Made by a program: the position numbers and the translations under genes
Shown here: positions 34,158 to 42,928 of the stretch, in pieces
How positions within the stretch are numbered: the first letter of the stretch is position 1
Layout: the number at the start of each line of letters is the position of its first letter
Assembly (NCBI RefSeq): GCF_017873215.1
Contig: NZ_JAGGKA010000011.1
Span: forward strand, 1 to 64,000
Origin: Clostridium tetanomorphum
GTDB taxonomy: Bacteria > Bacillota > Clostridia > Clostridiales > Clostridiaceae
Reading direction: 5' to 3'
Length of the DNA: 64,000 nucleotides
Notes under the pieces: model-generated
What the model was told of the DNA's origin: nothing
The model's input: the letters and a program-made list of their open reading frames with translations, nothing else
The model's database searches: none

Positions 34158-34184
34158 ATATCGGTAAATATCATATTCAATTTA
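34158..34184 (-). promoter_or_regulatory. Sigma-D (flagellar sigma)-type promoter
   Basis: Minus strand TAAA (34184-34181), exactly 15 bases, then ACCGATAT (34165-34158). This fits the flagellar sigma consensus TAAA-N15-GCCGATAT with one difference. It lies 92 bases before the start of the MalT-like gene. Confidence 0.65.
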
Positions 34185-34505
34185 TCAGCACGTAATAAAA
34201 AGCCTTTTTTATGTAACAAATAAATTTTTTTACTAATCTGACTTAGCATTTATTCGGATGATTTTATAAAAAGGTTTTATACATTTCCTATGTGTTCTAG
34301 TATACCAAGGATGTATCCTCTTTAAAATAGAACCAATGATGTACTTTTCCATATACCTATTTAGAGTTATATAGAACTTTTGTATAAATAGGAAAATTAA
34401 ATTAATTATACCTAAAACTAAACTTTTGGGTAATATCCTGTTTTTAGATGAGATGTTATCATGGGCATAAGTCAAAAGCGATAGGATTTCAAGGAGGGAA
34501 AAAAC
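34185..34505. other. Region between regulator and csrA
   Basis: No gene I can support. AT-rich with several TATAAT-like boxes on both strands. A short minus-strand open frame (34475-34233) has no ribosome site and is not counted. Confidence 0.4.
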
Positions 34506-34676
34506 ATGCTAGTTGTAGGAAGAAAACATGGGGAATCAATAATGATTGGTAAGGATATAAGAATTACAGTAGTAAAAAGCGAGACGGGTAAAACTAGACT
34601 TGCTATTGAAGCACCAAAATATATGCCTATTTCTCGTGAGGAAGTATATGAAGAATACAAGAACAAATTTGACTAA
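34506..34676 (+). CDS. csrA: CsrA carbon storage / motility regulator
   Basis: 56 residues, ATG behind AAGGAGGG. MLVVGRKHGESIMIGKDIRI is the family start; IEAPKYMPISREEVYEEYKN carries the RNA-binding Arg of CsrA (ISREEVYEE). The protein is an RNA-binding dimer that blocks ribosome access at GGA sites. Its place directly before flagellin is the same as in Bacillus, where CsrA represses flagellin translation and is counteracted by FliW. FliW is not in this window. Confidence 0.9.
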   Translation: MLVVGRKHGESIMIGKDIRITVVKSETGKTRLAIEAPKYMPISREEVYEEYKNKFD

Positions 34677-34698
34677 TTTAAACAAATCATATATAAGC

Positions 34699-34753
34699 AA
34701 TGGATATTTTAAAGATCCATTGTTTACATATAATTTGTTCTAAATAACAAATT
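34699..34753 (+). terminator. Two hairpins between csrA and flagellin
   Basis: CAATGGAT / ATCCATTG (34699-34722) and ATAATTTGTT / AACAAATTAT (34729-34755 approx.). They may end the csrA transcript or shape the flagellin leader. Confidence 0.5.
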
Positions 34754-34768
34754 ATAAATTAAAACAAC

Positions 34769-34811
34769 TGTGGAACAGGGAAGTCCACAAGATTTAAAAT
34801 TACAGGGAGGG
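34769..34811 (+). promoter_or_regulatory. Two CsrA-type sites in the flagellin leader
   Basis: Site 1: ACAGGGAAGT (34775-34784) in the loop of the hairpin TGTGGA/TCCACA (34769-34789). Site 2: ACAGGGAGGG (34802-34811), which is the ribosome site itself. The known high-affinity motif is ACARGGAUGU. Paired sites like this occur in the Bacillus hag leader. Confidence 0.65.
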
Positions 34812-34818
34812 TTTTATA

Positions 34819-36453
34819 ATGATAATTAATCACAATCTTAATGCAATGAATGCCCATAGAATGATGAATTCTAATATAGGTGCAACAGGAAAGTCAATGG
34901 AAAAGTTAAGCTCAGGTTTAAGAATAAACAGAGCTGGAGATGATGCAGCAGGTCTTGCTATATCAGAAAAAATGAGAGGACAAATCAGAGGGTTAGATCA
35001 AGCTTCAAGAAATTCTCAAGATGGTATTTCAATGATACAAACTGCAGAAGGTGCTTTAAATGAAGAACATAGTATTCTTCAAAGAATGAAGGAGTTAGCA
35101 ACTGAAGCAGCAAATGGTACAAATACTAAAGAAGATACCAGTTCAATTCAACAGGAAATAAATCAATTAACTTCTGAAATTAATAGAATAGGAAATACAA
35201 CTGAATTCAATAAACAAAAAGTTTTACAAGGTGGAGATGTTGATACAAGCAAGTTAGGAACAACAATTGCAGGAGCAGGATCAGGAACAAAGGGAACACC
35301 AGCAAAGTTGGAAGTAGCAGATGTTAGTGGTCTTTATGGTAAAAAAATGACAGATATTTTAAGTGCTACACCAAAAATAACATTAAATGGAAAAGATATA
35401 GATTTAACAAATACAAAAGCATTAGACGGAAGTAGCGGTACACAACTTACAACTGATGAAATTATGAGTGCAATACAAAGCGATATTGATGCTGTTTATG
35501 ATGGAACTGCTAATGGAGGAGTTACATTTAAATTAGCTAAAACAGATGATGGTAAAGGCTTTACAATAGAGTCATCTGAAAAGGGTTCAAAGTCAGCTGT
35601 TACTATTACAGCAAATGCAGATTCAGCAGCACTTAAATTAACAAAAGATGGAAGCACTGACTCAGAAGCTAAAGGAGCAGATGAAGTAAAGGGTTCAGCA
35701 TCAGCACCAACAGTAGCAGTAGCAGCAACTGCAAGCGGTGTAAAAATAGGTGCTAATAGTTTTACAATTGATGCAGGTAATGGTAATGGAGCAAATGGTA
35801 ATATTACTATAGAAATTAAGCAATCTGCAAATGCTGGAGATGCTTCAACAGCAGCATTTTCTAATGATGGTAAGACATTAACTCTTACTTTGGATAAAGG
35901 TAAGAATTTCACTTCATCAGACATACAAAAACTAATTGCATCAGCTAACAATGATGATAACAAGCCAACATATTTAGATATGACAAAGTTTACTGTAAAA
36001 GCAGATGATGCTGCAAATGATTCAATTGATGCATCAACATTATCAGATACTGCAACAGCAAATTTAAGTGGTGGAGTAAGTTTACAAACTTTCACTTCTG
36101 ATTCAAAAGCTGGAGTAACCAATGGAACAGATGATGTTGTAGTAGAGTCAGGATTAGATGTGTCAGATCATGACCATGCAACACATGCCATATCTGTATT
36201 AGATAAAGCATTAGCAATGGTTTCAACTGAAAGAGGTAAGCTAGGTGCAATGCAAAACAGACTTGAGCATACAATAAATAACTTGAATACATCTTCTGAA
36301 AACTTATCAGCAGCTGAATCAAGAATTAGAGACGTAGACATGGCTAATGAAATGATGAAATACTCAAAGTCTAATATACTTACTCAGGCTTCTCAAGCAA
36401 TGATAGCACAAGCTAAATCACAACCTGAACAGGTCCTTCAATTATTGAGATAA
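34819..36453 (+). CDS. Flagellin, long form
   Basis: 544 residues. The N-terminal D0/D1 region (MIINHNLNAMNAHRMMNSNI, then SSGLRINRAGDDAAGLAISE) and the C-terminal D1/D0 region (SNILTQASQAMIAQAKSQPE, then QVLQLLR) are canonical. The middle, about residues 150-445, is a Ser/Thr/Ala/Asp-rich insertion; common clostridial flagellins are ~270-290 residues, so this one has a large exposed D2/D3 domain. It is secreted by the flagellar export system and forms the filament. Translation is probably controlled by CsrA. A terminator follows at 36534. Confidence 0.92.
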   Translation: MIINHNLNAMNAHRMMNSNIGATGKSMEKLSSGLRINRAGDDAAGLAISEKMRGQIRGLDQASRNSQDGISMIQTAEGALNEEHSILQRMKELATEAANGTNTKEDTSSIQQEINQLTSEINRIGNTTEFNKQKVLQGGDVDTSKLGTTIAGAGSGTKGTPAKLEVADVSGLYGKKMTDILSATPKITLNGKDIDLTNTKALDGSSGTQLTTDEIMSAIQSDIDAVYDGTANGGVTFKLAKTDDGKGFTIESSEKGSKSAVTITANADSAALKLTKDGSTDSEAKGADEVKGSASAPTVAVAATASGVKIGANSFTIDAGNGNGANGNITIEIKQSANAGDASTAAFSNDGKTLTLTLDKGKNFTSSDIQKLIASANNDDNKPTYLDMTKFTVKADDAANDSIDASTLSDTATANLSGGVSLQTFTSDSKAGVTNGTDDVVVESGLDVSDHDHATHAISVLDKALAMVSTERGKLGAMQNRLEHTINNLNTSSENLSAAESRIRDVDMANEMMKYSKSNILTQASQAMIAQAKSQPEQVLQLLR

Positions 36454-36533
36454 TTTCACACATTGGTTCTTCTAAAAAGAGAATGCATATGGGTTTTGTA
36501 TAAAATTTAATAGATGAGCTAAGCAGTGATTGG

Positions 36534-36567
36534 AGATTACCACAGGGGTTATTCCTTGTGGTAATTT
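36534..36567 (+). terminator. Flagellin terminator
   Basis: GATTACCACA pairs with TGTGGTAATT, followed by TTCC; extra GG/CC pairs in the loop. Confidence 0.65.
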
Positions 36568-36612
36568 TCCATATAATAGATGTATCCATAATTTTGTCAG
36601 TTATTTTTGACA

Positions 36613-37170
36613 TTACATCGGTAATATATCCATTAATCTCCCCATTATAACTGTATTATAATAGTTTCCATCTTTATGAATACGGTCCTTTATTAATAAT
36701 CCCTCTTCTACAAATCCGTACTTTTTATATAATTGAATTGCTTTTGTATTTGTTTCTACCACAGTTAATGAAATTTTTTCAATTCCAACAGTATCTGCCC
36801 ACATTAAAATATTTTCTAGTAGTACTTTACCAATTCCATGTCCCCAATATTTTTTTGATATACATATTCCAAACTCTGCTTTATGTCTGAATCTACTTAA
36901 CTTATTTCTCTCACAACGAGTAAATCCAACAATTTTACCATCTACTTCTGCAACTAAAAATAAAGTTTTTTCAGCTATTGAATCTTCATAAATAAGTTTT
37001 TCAAAATCTTTTGGCGTTAACAATGCTTCACCAAATTCTCTATCAAGATTTTCTGTTTCACCATCAATTTTAACTCTTAATTTAGATAATTCAATTGAAT
37101 CATCTTTTGTTGGACAACGAAGTATCCATGTTAGATTTTTACCTTCTATTCTTTGGGTTTCAATAATCAT
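36613..37170 (-). CDS. GNAT family N-acetyltransferase
   Basis: 185 residues. Motif A is AEFGICISKKYWGHGIGKVLLENI (in part), motif B ETNTKAIQLYKKYGFVEEG followed by IKDRIHKDGNYYNTVIMGR, typical of the RimJ/RimL- and SpeG-like GNAT_3/4 group. Substrate unknown. Transcribed from a minus-strand GATATAATTAA box near 37220. Confidence 0.8.
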   Translation of the reverse strand: MIIETQRIEGKNLTWILRCPTKDDSIELSKLRVKIDGETENLDREFGEALLTPKDFEKLIYEDSIAEKTLFLVAEVDGKIVGFTRCERNKLSRFRHKAEFGICISKKYWGHGIGKVLLENILMWADTVGIEKISLTVVETNTKAIQLYKKYGFVEEGLLIKDRIHKDGNYYNTVIMGRLMDILPM

Positions 37171-37325
37171 ATGTTACCTCCAGCAGTGTTATTAAAATAA
37201 GTGGTAATTTTTACCGTATTCATTTAACTAATGTTAATTATATCATATATAAATTTCAGAAAAGAAATAAGTTAAGAAGGCTAGGAACTTGTGGGGGAGG
37301 AGATATACAGATTGTGTTAATAGTC

Positions 37326-37853
37326 TTACCTAAGAAATATGATGTTTTTTAGTGCTATATGTATTAGCGGAACATACATAAATAATAGTGATAAACGTTG
37401 CCAAACACCCTCATTTGCTATAATTGTCTGCTGAAATTTAGGCTTGTCTGACATAATAAATAATACAAAGAAAATTAGTGCAAGAATAAAGCATATTAAA
37501 CAAATGATAGCAATTTTATTATCTTTTATTTTAAATGATAAAATGCTTAGAAGCAAAGGCACAAATAAAAGGGACATAAATCCCAAAGCTGAGCCTATGC
37601 CATGAATTTTTCAAGCTATAGTTTCTGTTTTTTTATTCTGATTTACACTAAAAATACCTGCTAAAATACCAGCACCAATTGCAAATACAATTATTAAAAT
37701 AAAAATTGCTATACTCAATGGCTTTGAAATTGAACAATATTGTTTATATAAGCTAACAGAACTGATTATCAATAATATGCTTAATATTTCAAGCCATATA
37801 TTATAGTATATTCTTACAGGGCTGTTTGGATTTCCTAAAGAACTTATAACCAT
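37326..37853 (-). pseudogene. DUF998-type membrane protein with in-frame TGA
   Basis: One frame of 176 codons from 37853 to 37326 is interrupted only by TGA at 37611-37613 (codon 81). Either side reads as membrane segments: NIWLEILSILLIISSVSLY, PLSIAIFILIIVFAIGAGIL before it; KIHGIGSALGFMSLLFVPLL, IAIICLICFILALIFFVLFI after it. HGIGSALGFM with six segments overall fits DUF998. There is no ribosome site for a second start after the stop. A GGA to TGA change is the simplest explanation. Confidence 0.65.
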
Positions 37854-37864
37854 TTTTTTATGAG

Positions 37865-37890
37865 TTAATTATAACACATTGTTAAGGGAA
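37865..37890 (-). promoter_or_regulatory. Recurring extended -10 promoter, diverged copy
   Basis: Minus strand TTAACAATGTGTTATAATTA, 12 bases before the DUF998 start codon, so the transcript has almost no leader. Confidence 0.45.
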
Positions 37891-38060
37891 GTCACTCTTA
37901 GACTTTTCTGAAAAATATTTTGGACATATTAATATTTATATTTGTGAAGGGAAAGCTAAAAATGTAACTAACATAGTATTTAAAGTAATGTTTTTATTTT
38001 TATGGATTAACAAGTGTAATTCAGTATATAAAGCAAAAAAACGAAAGGAAGAGATTTGAC

Positions 38061-38465
38061 TTGAATATAGATATTTCATATGAAATCCCAAATGCAAAAG
38101 AATATAATAATTTAAGGATAATTTCAGGATTGAGTCCTAGAAATGAAGAAGCATCAAAAATAGGGCTAAAAAATTCTATGTTCATGATTACTTTAAGAGA
38201 TTCAGATAAATTGGTTGGCATGGGAAGAATCATAGGAGATGGAGGATGCTGCTATAATATAGTAGATATTGCTGTAGATCCTTCTTATCAGGGCAATGGA
38301 TTTGGCAATTTAATTATGTCCCAAATAACTAAATATCTAGATGATCATGTACCAAAAGGTTCTTATGTAAGCTTAATTGCTGATGTGCCAGCAGATAAAT
38401 TATATAAAAAGTTTGGGTTTGATTACTCAGCACCAAGGTCTGTTGGTATGGCAAAAAGATATTAA
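38061..38465 (+). CDS. GNAT family N-acetyltransferase
   Basis: 134 residues from a TTG with AAAGGAAGAG about 8 bases upstream. SDKLVGMGRIIGDGGCCYNI then VDIAVDPSYQGNGFGNLIMS is motif A; DKLYKKFGFDYSAPRSVGM is motif B. Small GNATs of this type (YhbS/ElaA-like) act on amines of unknown identity. The fragment at 16240 belongs to a similar subgroup. Confidence 0.8.
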   Translation: MNIDISYEIPNAKEYNNLRIISGLSPRNEEASKIGLKNSMFMITLRDSDKLVGMGRIIGDGGCCYNIVDIAVDPSYQGNGFGNLIMSQITKYLDDHVPKGSYVSLIADVPADKLYKKFGFDYSAPRSVGMAKRY

Positions 38466-38685
38466 AATAATATTATTGTATTTATGATAATTGCTAAATT
38501 AATGCATATATCTAAGTATGAACAGTGCCATCTAATGCCAGAACGGTAACAAAATTTAGTTAAATATTGAGAATCTGTTTTAAACATAAATGCATTGCAT
38601 GATTTAAGTTTTAATTGACATACTAAAGTGCTATTTTTAGGTAAGTCATATTTTGCCGCACTAACACTGCTTAGCCTAAATCCTG

Positions 38686-39381
38686 CTATTTAAATGCTAT
38701 ATAATTTCCAATTATATATAAAATCCATATATGCACTGGATAGAAAATGTAGAAGAAGTATTTTGATTTTCTTCCTCTTTCTCCGTTATACATAAGCATA
38801 AAAGGAAGGGCAAAAACCATCATCCATTGATAATTTACTATAAATAAATTATTATAAATACTTTCTGATGGATTAGTTAATACAATTAATGATAACAAAA
38901 TATAAAAAATAGACATTTTAACTTTGCTATCTCTATTATAGTAAAAAATTAATACTATAATAGTACTGAATATACTTCCCTCAGTAAATAGCATGACTAT
39001 ACATATTACTATAATAGTTAAAATAGATGAGGTCTTATCATCACTTTGTTTTTTACCTTCAATAGCAGTAAGAAGGGCTATACTAAATCCCATTGAAAGA
39101 AATATATTATTGGTGATTCTTACTGGTCTTTTAAAGATATACATTAATATAGTTGAAACTAAAAGCATTATTACTCCACCAATAAATAACCTTTCCATAT
39201 ACTTTTTTCTACTGCTTGTATGAAAAAATCCTTCTACTAGTAAATAAAAAAATACTGGTGCTGCAAGTCTTCCAATATAACGTAACCATAAAGGGGAGCC
39301 TACAATAAATTCACCAACGTGGTCTATAAACATTACAATTACCATTATTACTTTTAGTTGAAAGCTATTAAATATTTTCAT
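38686..39381 (-). CDS. TraX family membrane protein
   Basis: 231 residues, about seven membrane segments. The start SFQLKVIMVIVMFIDHVGEF with IGRLAAPVFFYLLVEGFFHTSS is the TraX pattern. TraX acetylates F-pilin in plasmid systems, but chromosomal Firmicutes homologues have no pili partner and unknown substrates; acyl transfer to a surface molecule is likely by family. A longer paralog is at 40537. Confidence 0.8.
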   Translation of the reverse strand: MKIFNSFQLKVIMVIVMFIDHVGEFIVGSPLWLRYIGRLAAPVFFYLLVEGFFHTSSRKKYMERLFIGGVIMLLVSTILMYIFKRPVRITNNIFLSMGFSIALLTAIEGKKQSDDKTSSILTIIVICIVMLFTEGSIFSTIIVLIFYYNRDSKVKMSIFYILLSLIVLTNPSESIYNNLFIVNYQWMMVFALPFMLMYNGERGRKSKYFFYIFYPVHIWILYIIGNYIAFK

Positions 39382-39525
39382 ATTACTCTCCTAATAATTT
39401 AGATTTTTAATGTTAGCTACTTATATTATATTGTAAATAGGGAAGCATTACCAAATGCTTTAATAAAATTTATTGGGAATTGTATATATTTAAATGGAAT
39501 GGATAATGAAAATTCATAATAGAAA

Positions 39526-39753
39526 TTACAAATATTCACTATCCGTCCCACAGGTTTTTATAAAATTAACAAATGCATGACCTATAGGAGTATTAGTCAC
39601 ATTTATGCTTACTGCTGTAATTATATCTATTATAATAGATAGAGCAATTCCTAATAATATTATTTCTCCAGAATATTTTTTATCCAATGCTATACCTTTT
39701 TCTCCGTTGTATCCTCCTCGTAAATAACATATCATCAGCTTCTTATTAAACAA
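39526..39753 (-). CDS. Hypothetical protein, start uncertain
   Basis: Up to 75 residues. A single membrane segment (GEIILLGIALSIIIDIITAVSI) and a polar tail. The first codon of the frame is a TTG without a site; a TTG at about 39690 after GGAGAAAAAGG is another option. May be a gene end joined to relic sequence. No family. Confidence 0.3.
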   Translation of the reverse strand: MFNKKLMICYLRGGYNGEKGIALDKKYSGEIILLGIALSIIIDIITAVSINVTNTPIGHAFVNFIKTCGTDSEYL

Positions 39754-39754
39754 T

Positions 39755-39925
39755 TTTTATAGTTACCATAATATCTTGTTCTAAATCATTAAGATGGACT
39801 AATCTTTTCTTAGTTAAATATTTAATGTATCTATTTTCTTCATTAGGATATATTTTTTCTGTGAAGAGATCTTTCAAGTAAGCTATATTCTTTAAAGGAT
39901 ATAGTTATTTCTTTGCTTTCCATTA
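39755..39925 (-). pseudogene. Decayed gene fragments
   Basis: Minus strand: ATG near 39924 opens MESKEITISFKEYSLLERSL and soon stops; in another frame KNIAYLKDLFTEKIYPNEEN then RYIKYLTKKRLVHLNDLEQD runs to a stop near 39757. Frame-broken; family not recognised. Confidence 0.4.
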
Positions 39926-40001
39926 AATTCACCACCAAATTTTATATTTGAAACAAAAACAGAATTTTTATATTGTAATTCTACTTTTAAAATAATCTTG
40001 A

Positions 40002-40322
40002 TTATTTTTTCTTTTTGGGTTTTGGCATTGGTAGTTCTTTATAAGTTGCAGACACAACTTCAGACAAATAGTCTCTATCATCTAAACATTCAATTAGAAA
40101 AGATGGTTTTGCACCTTTATAGGCAGGGGCTTCTACTACTTCATGTAATAGATTTTTACCACTTTCAGTTTTCTTTAGAAAAAATTGATCATCACATATT
40201 AAGCCTATTATTTTTCCATTACAGTACACTCCATAATCACCAAACATTTTTCTGTAAGTTATATTGCCAGCACCACTTATTTGATCACAAACATATTCTA
40301 CAAATTCTATATTTGAAGCCAT
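40002..40322 (-). CDS. TfoX/Sxy N-terminal domain protein
   Basis: 106 residues from the ATG at 40322; this start is backed by the partial copy at 41649, which has GGAGG before the same Met. YRKMFGDYGVYCNGKIIGLI is the TfoX core. The C-terminal Sxy domain is absent, and the tail is basic (PMPKPKKKK). TfoX proteins are linked with competence control in proteobacteria; stand-alone N-domains like this are common in Firmicutes with unknown role. Confidence 0.8.
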   Translation of the reverse strand: MASNIEFVEYVCDQISGAGNITYRKMFGDYGVYCNGKIIGLICDDQFFLKKTESGKNLLHEVVEAPAYKGAKPSFLIECLDDRDYLSEVVSATYKELPMPKPKKKK

Positions 40323-40536
40323 ATTTTTTATACCTACTTTCATATATTATAATTTTTTATTTGATTTTAATTATATCATAATTTATAAATACAGTTATTT
40401 ATTTGTTTCCTATGAAATTTACTACTAACTTTTATTTTTTTGGACAAACTTTATAAAATTTTTATAATTAGATGCTAGATTATATATAGAAGTTATCAGA
40501 TAACTACTAAGAATCATTTGATATGGAGGAATTAAA

Positions 40537-41379
40537 ATGACTTTAGAAATAAGCAAAAAAGGATTTACAGGATTTCAAATTAAATTATTAGCTCTTATAT
40601 TTATGGTATTTGATCATATTCATTATTTTTTTGAATTTACAGGTAAGGTACCTGTTATATTTTCTTGGATTGGGAGATTAGCTGGGGGATTATTTTTATT
40701 TATGATGATAGAAGGATATACTCATACTTCTAATAAGAAAAAATATTTCTTAAGAATTTATTTAATATCAATTGGCATGGGAGTTGTAAGATTTCTATTG
40801 GAAACTATTCCACAACTTCGAAGAGGAGATGGTTTTTATGCTATGAATGGAATACTCTCTACTTTTGTTATACTTATGGTTATGTTTATGGGTATTGACT
40901 ATTTCAGGGAAAAGAAAATATTTAAAGGATTGCTATTTTTTATGGCACCTTTTGTTATACCATACATTATTGGACCATTTTTAGCTTATATTTTAACAGA
41001 TTCTCTAAGAATTTATGCGAATATTTTATTTTATACAGTTTTACCAGTGCCTTCTATAGTTGAAGGGGGTATTTATGTTATTATATCTGGACTTATATTA
41101 TATATTTTTTACAAAAATAGAAAGGTACAGATAACAGCTTTTGGACTATTTCAGTTTTTATGGATGACTATATTACCAATTTTATTTATAAAACCTATTA
41201 CTTTAAAACTTATGTTTACAGACTACTACGAATGGATGAGTGTGTTTGCTGTAATTTTTATGTTTTTATATAATGGAGAAAAGGGTAAATCCATGAAGAA
41301 GTTATTTTATATATTTTACCCAGCTCATATTTATATATTGTATGGATTATCTATTTTACTTTATAACTTGAGATATTGA
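40537..41379 (+). CDS. TraX family membrane protein, longer paralog
   Basis: 280 residues, ATG behind GGAGG. Starts FTGFQIKLLALIFMVFDHIH and has IGRLAGGLFLFMMIEGYTHTSNKKKY as in the other TraX gene; ends FYIFYPAHIYILY like its paralog (FYIFYPVHIWILY). About eight membrane segments, with an extra loop in the middle. Role as above. Confidence 0.8.
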   Translation: MTLEISKKGFTGFQIKLLALIFMVFDHIHYFFEFTGKVPVIFSWIGRLAGGLFLFMMIEGYTHTSNKKKYFLRIYLISIGMGVVRFLLETIPQLRRGDGFYAMNGILSTFVILMVMFMGIDYFREKKIFKGLLFFMAPFVIPYIIGPFLAYILTDSLRIYANILFYTVLPVPSIVEGGIYVIISGLILYIFYKNRKVQITAFGLFQFLWMTILPILFIKPITLKLMFTDYYEWMSVFAVIFMFLYNGEKGKSMKKLFYIFYPAHIYILYGLSILLYNLRY

Positions 41380-41399
41380 TTAGGAGGAGTACCATTTAA

Positions 41400-41540
41400 A
41401 GACGTTTCGAAATTAGATGATGAAAGATTCAAATAGTCTCCATTTAGACTAGAGATACTTGACCCCAAAAGCAGAACTGGACAAAATCCCAGAGGTGTGG
41501 TAAAGAATGAAAATTTTATTTTTACTACATTTCTAGGATT
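41400..41540 (+). pseudogene. Unrecognised ORF remnant with in-frame stop
   Basis: Directly after the TraX gene one frame reads GVPFKDVSKLDDERFK, TAG, SPFRLEILDPKSRTGQNPRG then VVKNENFIFTTFLGF and TAA. No start codon with a site except near GGAGGAG at 41383. I cannot name the family. Confidence 0.3.
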
Positions 41541-41589
41541 TTAAATTTTTATAATTAAGCAGATTTTGTAAAATTATAATCGGAATAGA

Positions 41590-41649
41590 ATTTATTCCAC
41601 CACTTATTTAATCACAAACATATTCTACAAATTCTATATTTGAAGCCAT
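41590..41649 (-). pseudogene. Partial copy of the TfoX gene start
   Basis: ATG at 41649 behind GGAGG, MASNIEFVEYVCD identical to the TfoX protein at 40322, then TAA at 41608 where TfoX has CAA (Gln14), then ISG and loss of similarity. A truncated duplicate about 1.3 kb from the intact gene. Confidence 0.8.
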
Positions 41650-41696
41650 AGTATTACCTCCATGGTATATAATCATAATTTATTATATTATCGTTA

Positions 41697-42857
41697 TTAT
41701 TTATTATTATATAAATATTTTTGTTTTATAAAGTCTATTATTTCCAGTTCACTCTCAATTTCAGCTTTAGCAGGGTAAGTTTTTTTAACTATATCAATTT
41801 CCTTCAATAATTTATCTGCATTTGCTGTATTTTTTTCAATTATAACAGAGTAAGCATACATAAGACGTTTTCTTGATATATAGCAATTCGTTAATTTTAT
41901 ATATTTTTTTAATTCTTTATTATATAATTCATCAATTATATTTTTCCTACATTCATCCATAATTTCATAGAAAAGAAGCTCACAATTGATTTCATTTTTA
42001 AATAATTTAATTAAATTAGGAGAATTATTCAGTAAACTTTCATAACATTCTCTTGCTTTAAGAAACTCTTTTCTATCATGGTAATAATTAGCTTCTAAAC
42101 ATTTTATACTGCTAATCAATGAATCGTTTAGGTCAGCTCCAGAAGGAAGCTTAAACCAATGAAGAGGCATGTCTTTCATTCGTACTCCTTGATGAAGAAG
42201 TCCATTTACTCTAAGTTGTATATAAAATGAGTACCTTGAAAGCTTATCATTTTTCATAGAAAATATATTGTGTCCATCATTAGCAATACCGTTTATTTTC
42301 ATAGGTATACCATTTACAATTAAATCATAGATTCCGCTAATAGTAGTAAAAATTAAAAATGCTGCTATTAATCTTGGTATAGGGAATAATATATAAAAAA
42401 CTATACACAAACATGATACTAAAAGATTTATCAATATACCGCCTAAATTATAAAGGATGTAGGGACAATCATATCCATTTCCTTCTGGTGGCATCATAAG
42501 ACACTGACCACCAGTACCCATAACTTTGAATTTTTTTAGTGTTATTTTGCCCTTTTCTTTTATAAATGTTAGGCTTCCAACCCTGAAAGATATGAATTCA
42601 TATCCAGACCAAATTCCAAAAAGTAAATGTCCTACTTCATGTAAAATCAATTGAAGTATAAATGTACACACAAAAAGAACAATTAATATCATTATTGTAA
42701 AAATAGTATCTTTAGGTGTGTTTATATTATTAAATGTATGTTTAACAAACATGGCTATAAGTATACCAACTATGCCACCTATGCCCATAGATAGTATAAC
42801 AAGTCCTATTTTTTTAAAGTAATTTTTAAATTTATTCTTCTGTAATTTTTTATTCAT
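41697..42857 (-). CDS. M50-like membrane metalloprotease
   Basis: 386 residues from the ATG at 42857 with TTGGAGAT upstream. After two membrane segments comes LQLILHEVGHLLFGIWSGY, the zinc-binding HExxH of site-2-type proteases. A third and fourth segment follow (ILINLLVSCLCIVFYILF). The conserved N.xxPLxPLDGG-type motif is replaced by NGIPMKINGIANDGHN, where Asp could be the third ligand. Residues ~250-386 are helical and TPR-like. The substrate is unknown. Confidence 0.7.
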   Translation of the reverse strand: MNKKLQKNKFKNYFKKIGLVILSMGIGGIVGILIAMFVKHTFNNINTPKDTIFTIMILIVLFVCTFILQLILHEVGHLLFGIWSGYEFISFRVGSLTFIKEKGKITLKKFKVMGTGGQCLMMPPEGNGYDCPYILYNLGGILINLLVSCLCIVFYILFPIPRLIAAFLIFTTISGIYDLIVNGIPMKINGIANDGHNIFSMKNDKLSRYSFYIQLRVNGLLHQGVRMKDMPLHWFKLPSGADLNDSLISSIKCLEANYYHDRKEFLKARECYESLLNNSPNLIKLFKNEINCELLFYEIMDECRKNIIDELYNKELKKYIKLTNCYISRKRLMYAYSVIIEKNTANADKLLKEIDIVKKTYPAKAEIESELEIIDFIKQKYLYNNK

Positions 42858-42928
42858 AAAGGTTATCTCCAATATATTAAAAATAAATGTTTGTTTTATT
42901 TTATAACTACATTTTATTTTAGCGCTAC

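Noticed and set aside
34233-34475. Minus-strand ORF of 80 codons between the MalT-like gene and csrA
   Set aside because: No ribosome site, no recognisable domain, and it would run across the csrA promoter region.
34679-34818. Sigma-D promoter directly before flagellin
   Set aside because: I looked for TAAA-N15-GCCGATAT before flagellin and csrA and found no good match; the flagellin promoter remains unassigned.
35496-36122. Long open frame on the minus strand inside the flagellin gene
   Set aside because: It lies entirely within the conserved flagellin reading frame, has no ribosome site, and its sequence is the mirror of the Ser/Thr/Ala-rich repeat.
37326-37853. Selenocysteine at the in-frame TGA of the DUF998-like gene
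   Set aside because: The position is in a membrane protein without redox motif and no SECIS-like hairpin follows the TGA.
38466-38685. TTGACA near 38617 as promoter of a hidden gene
   Set aside because: No -10 box at proper distance and no open frame follows before the end of the TraX gene.
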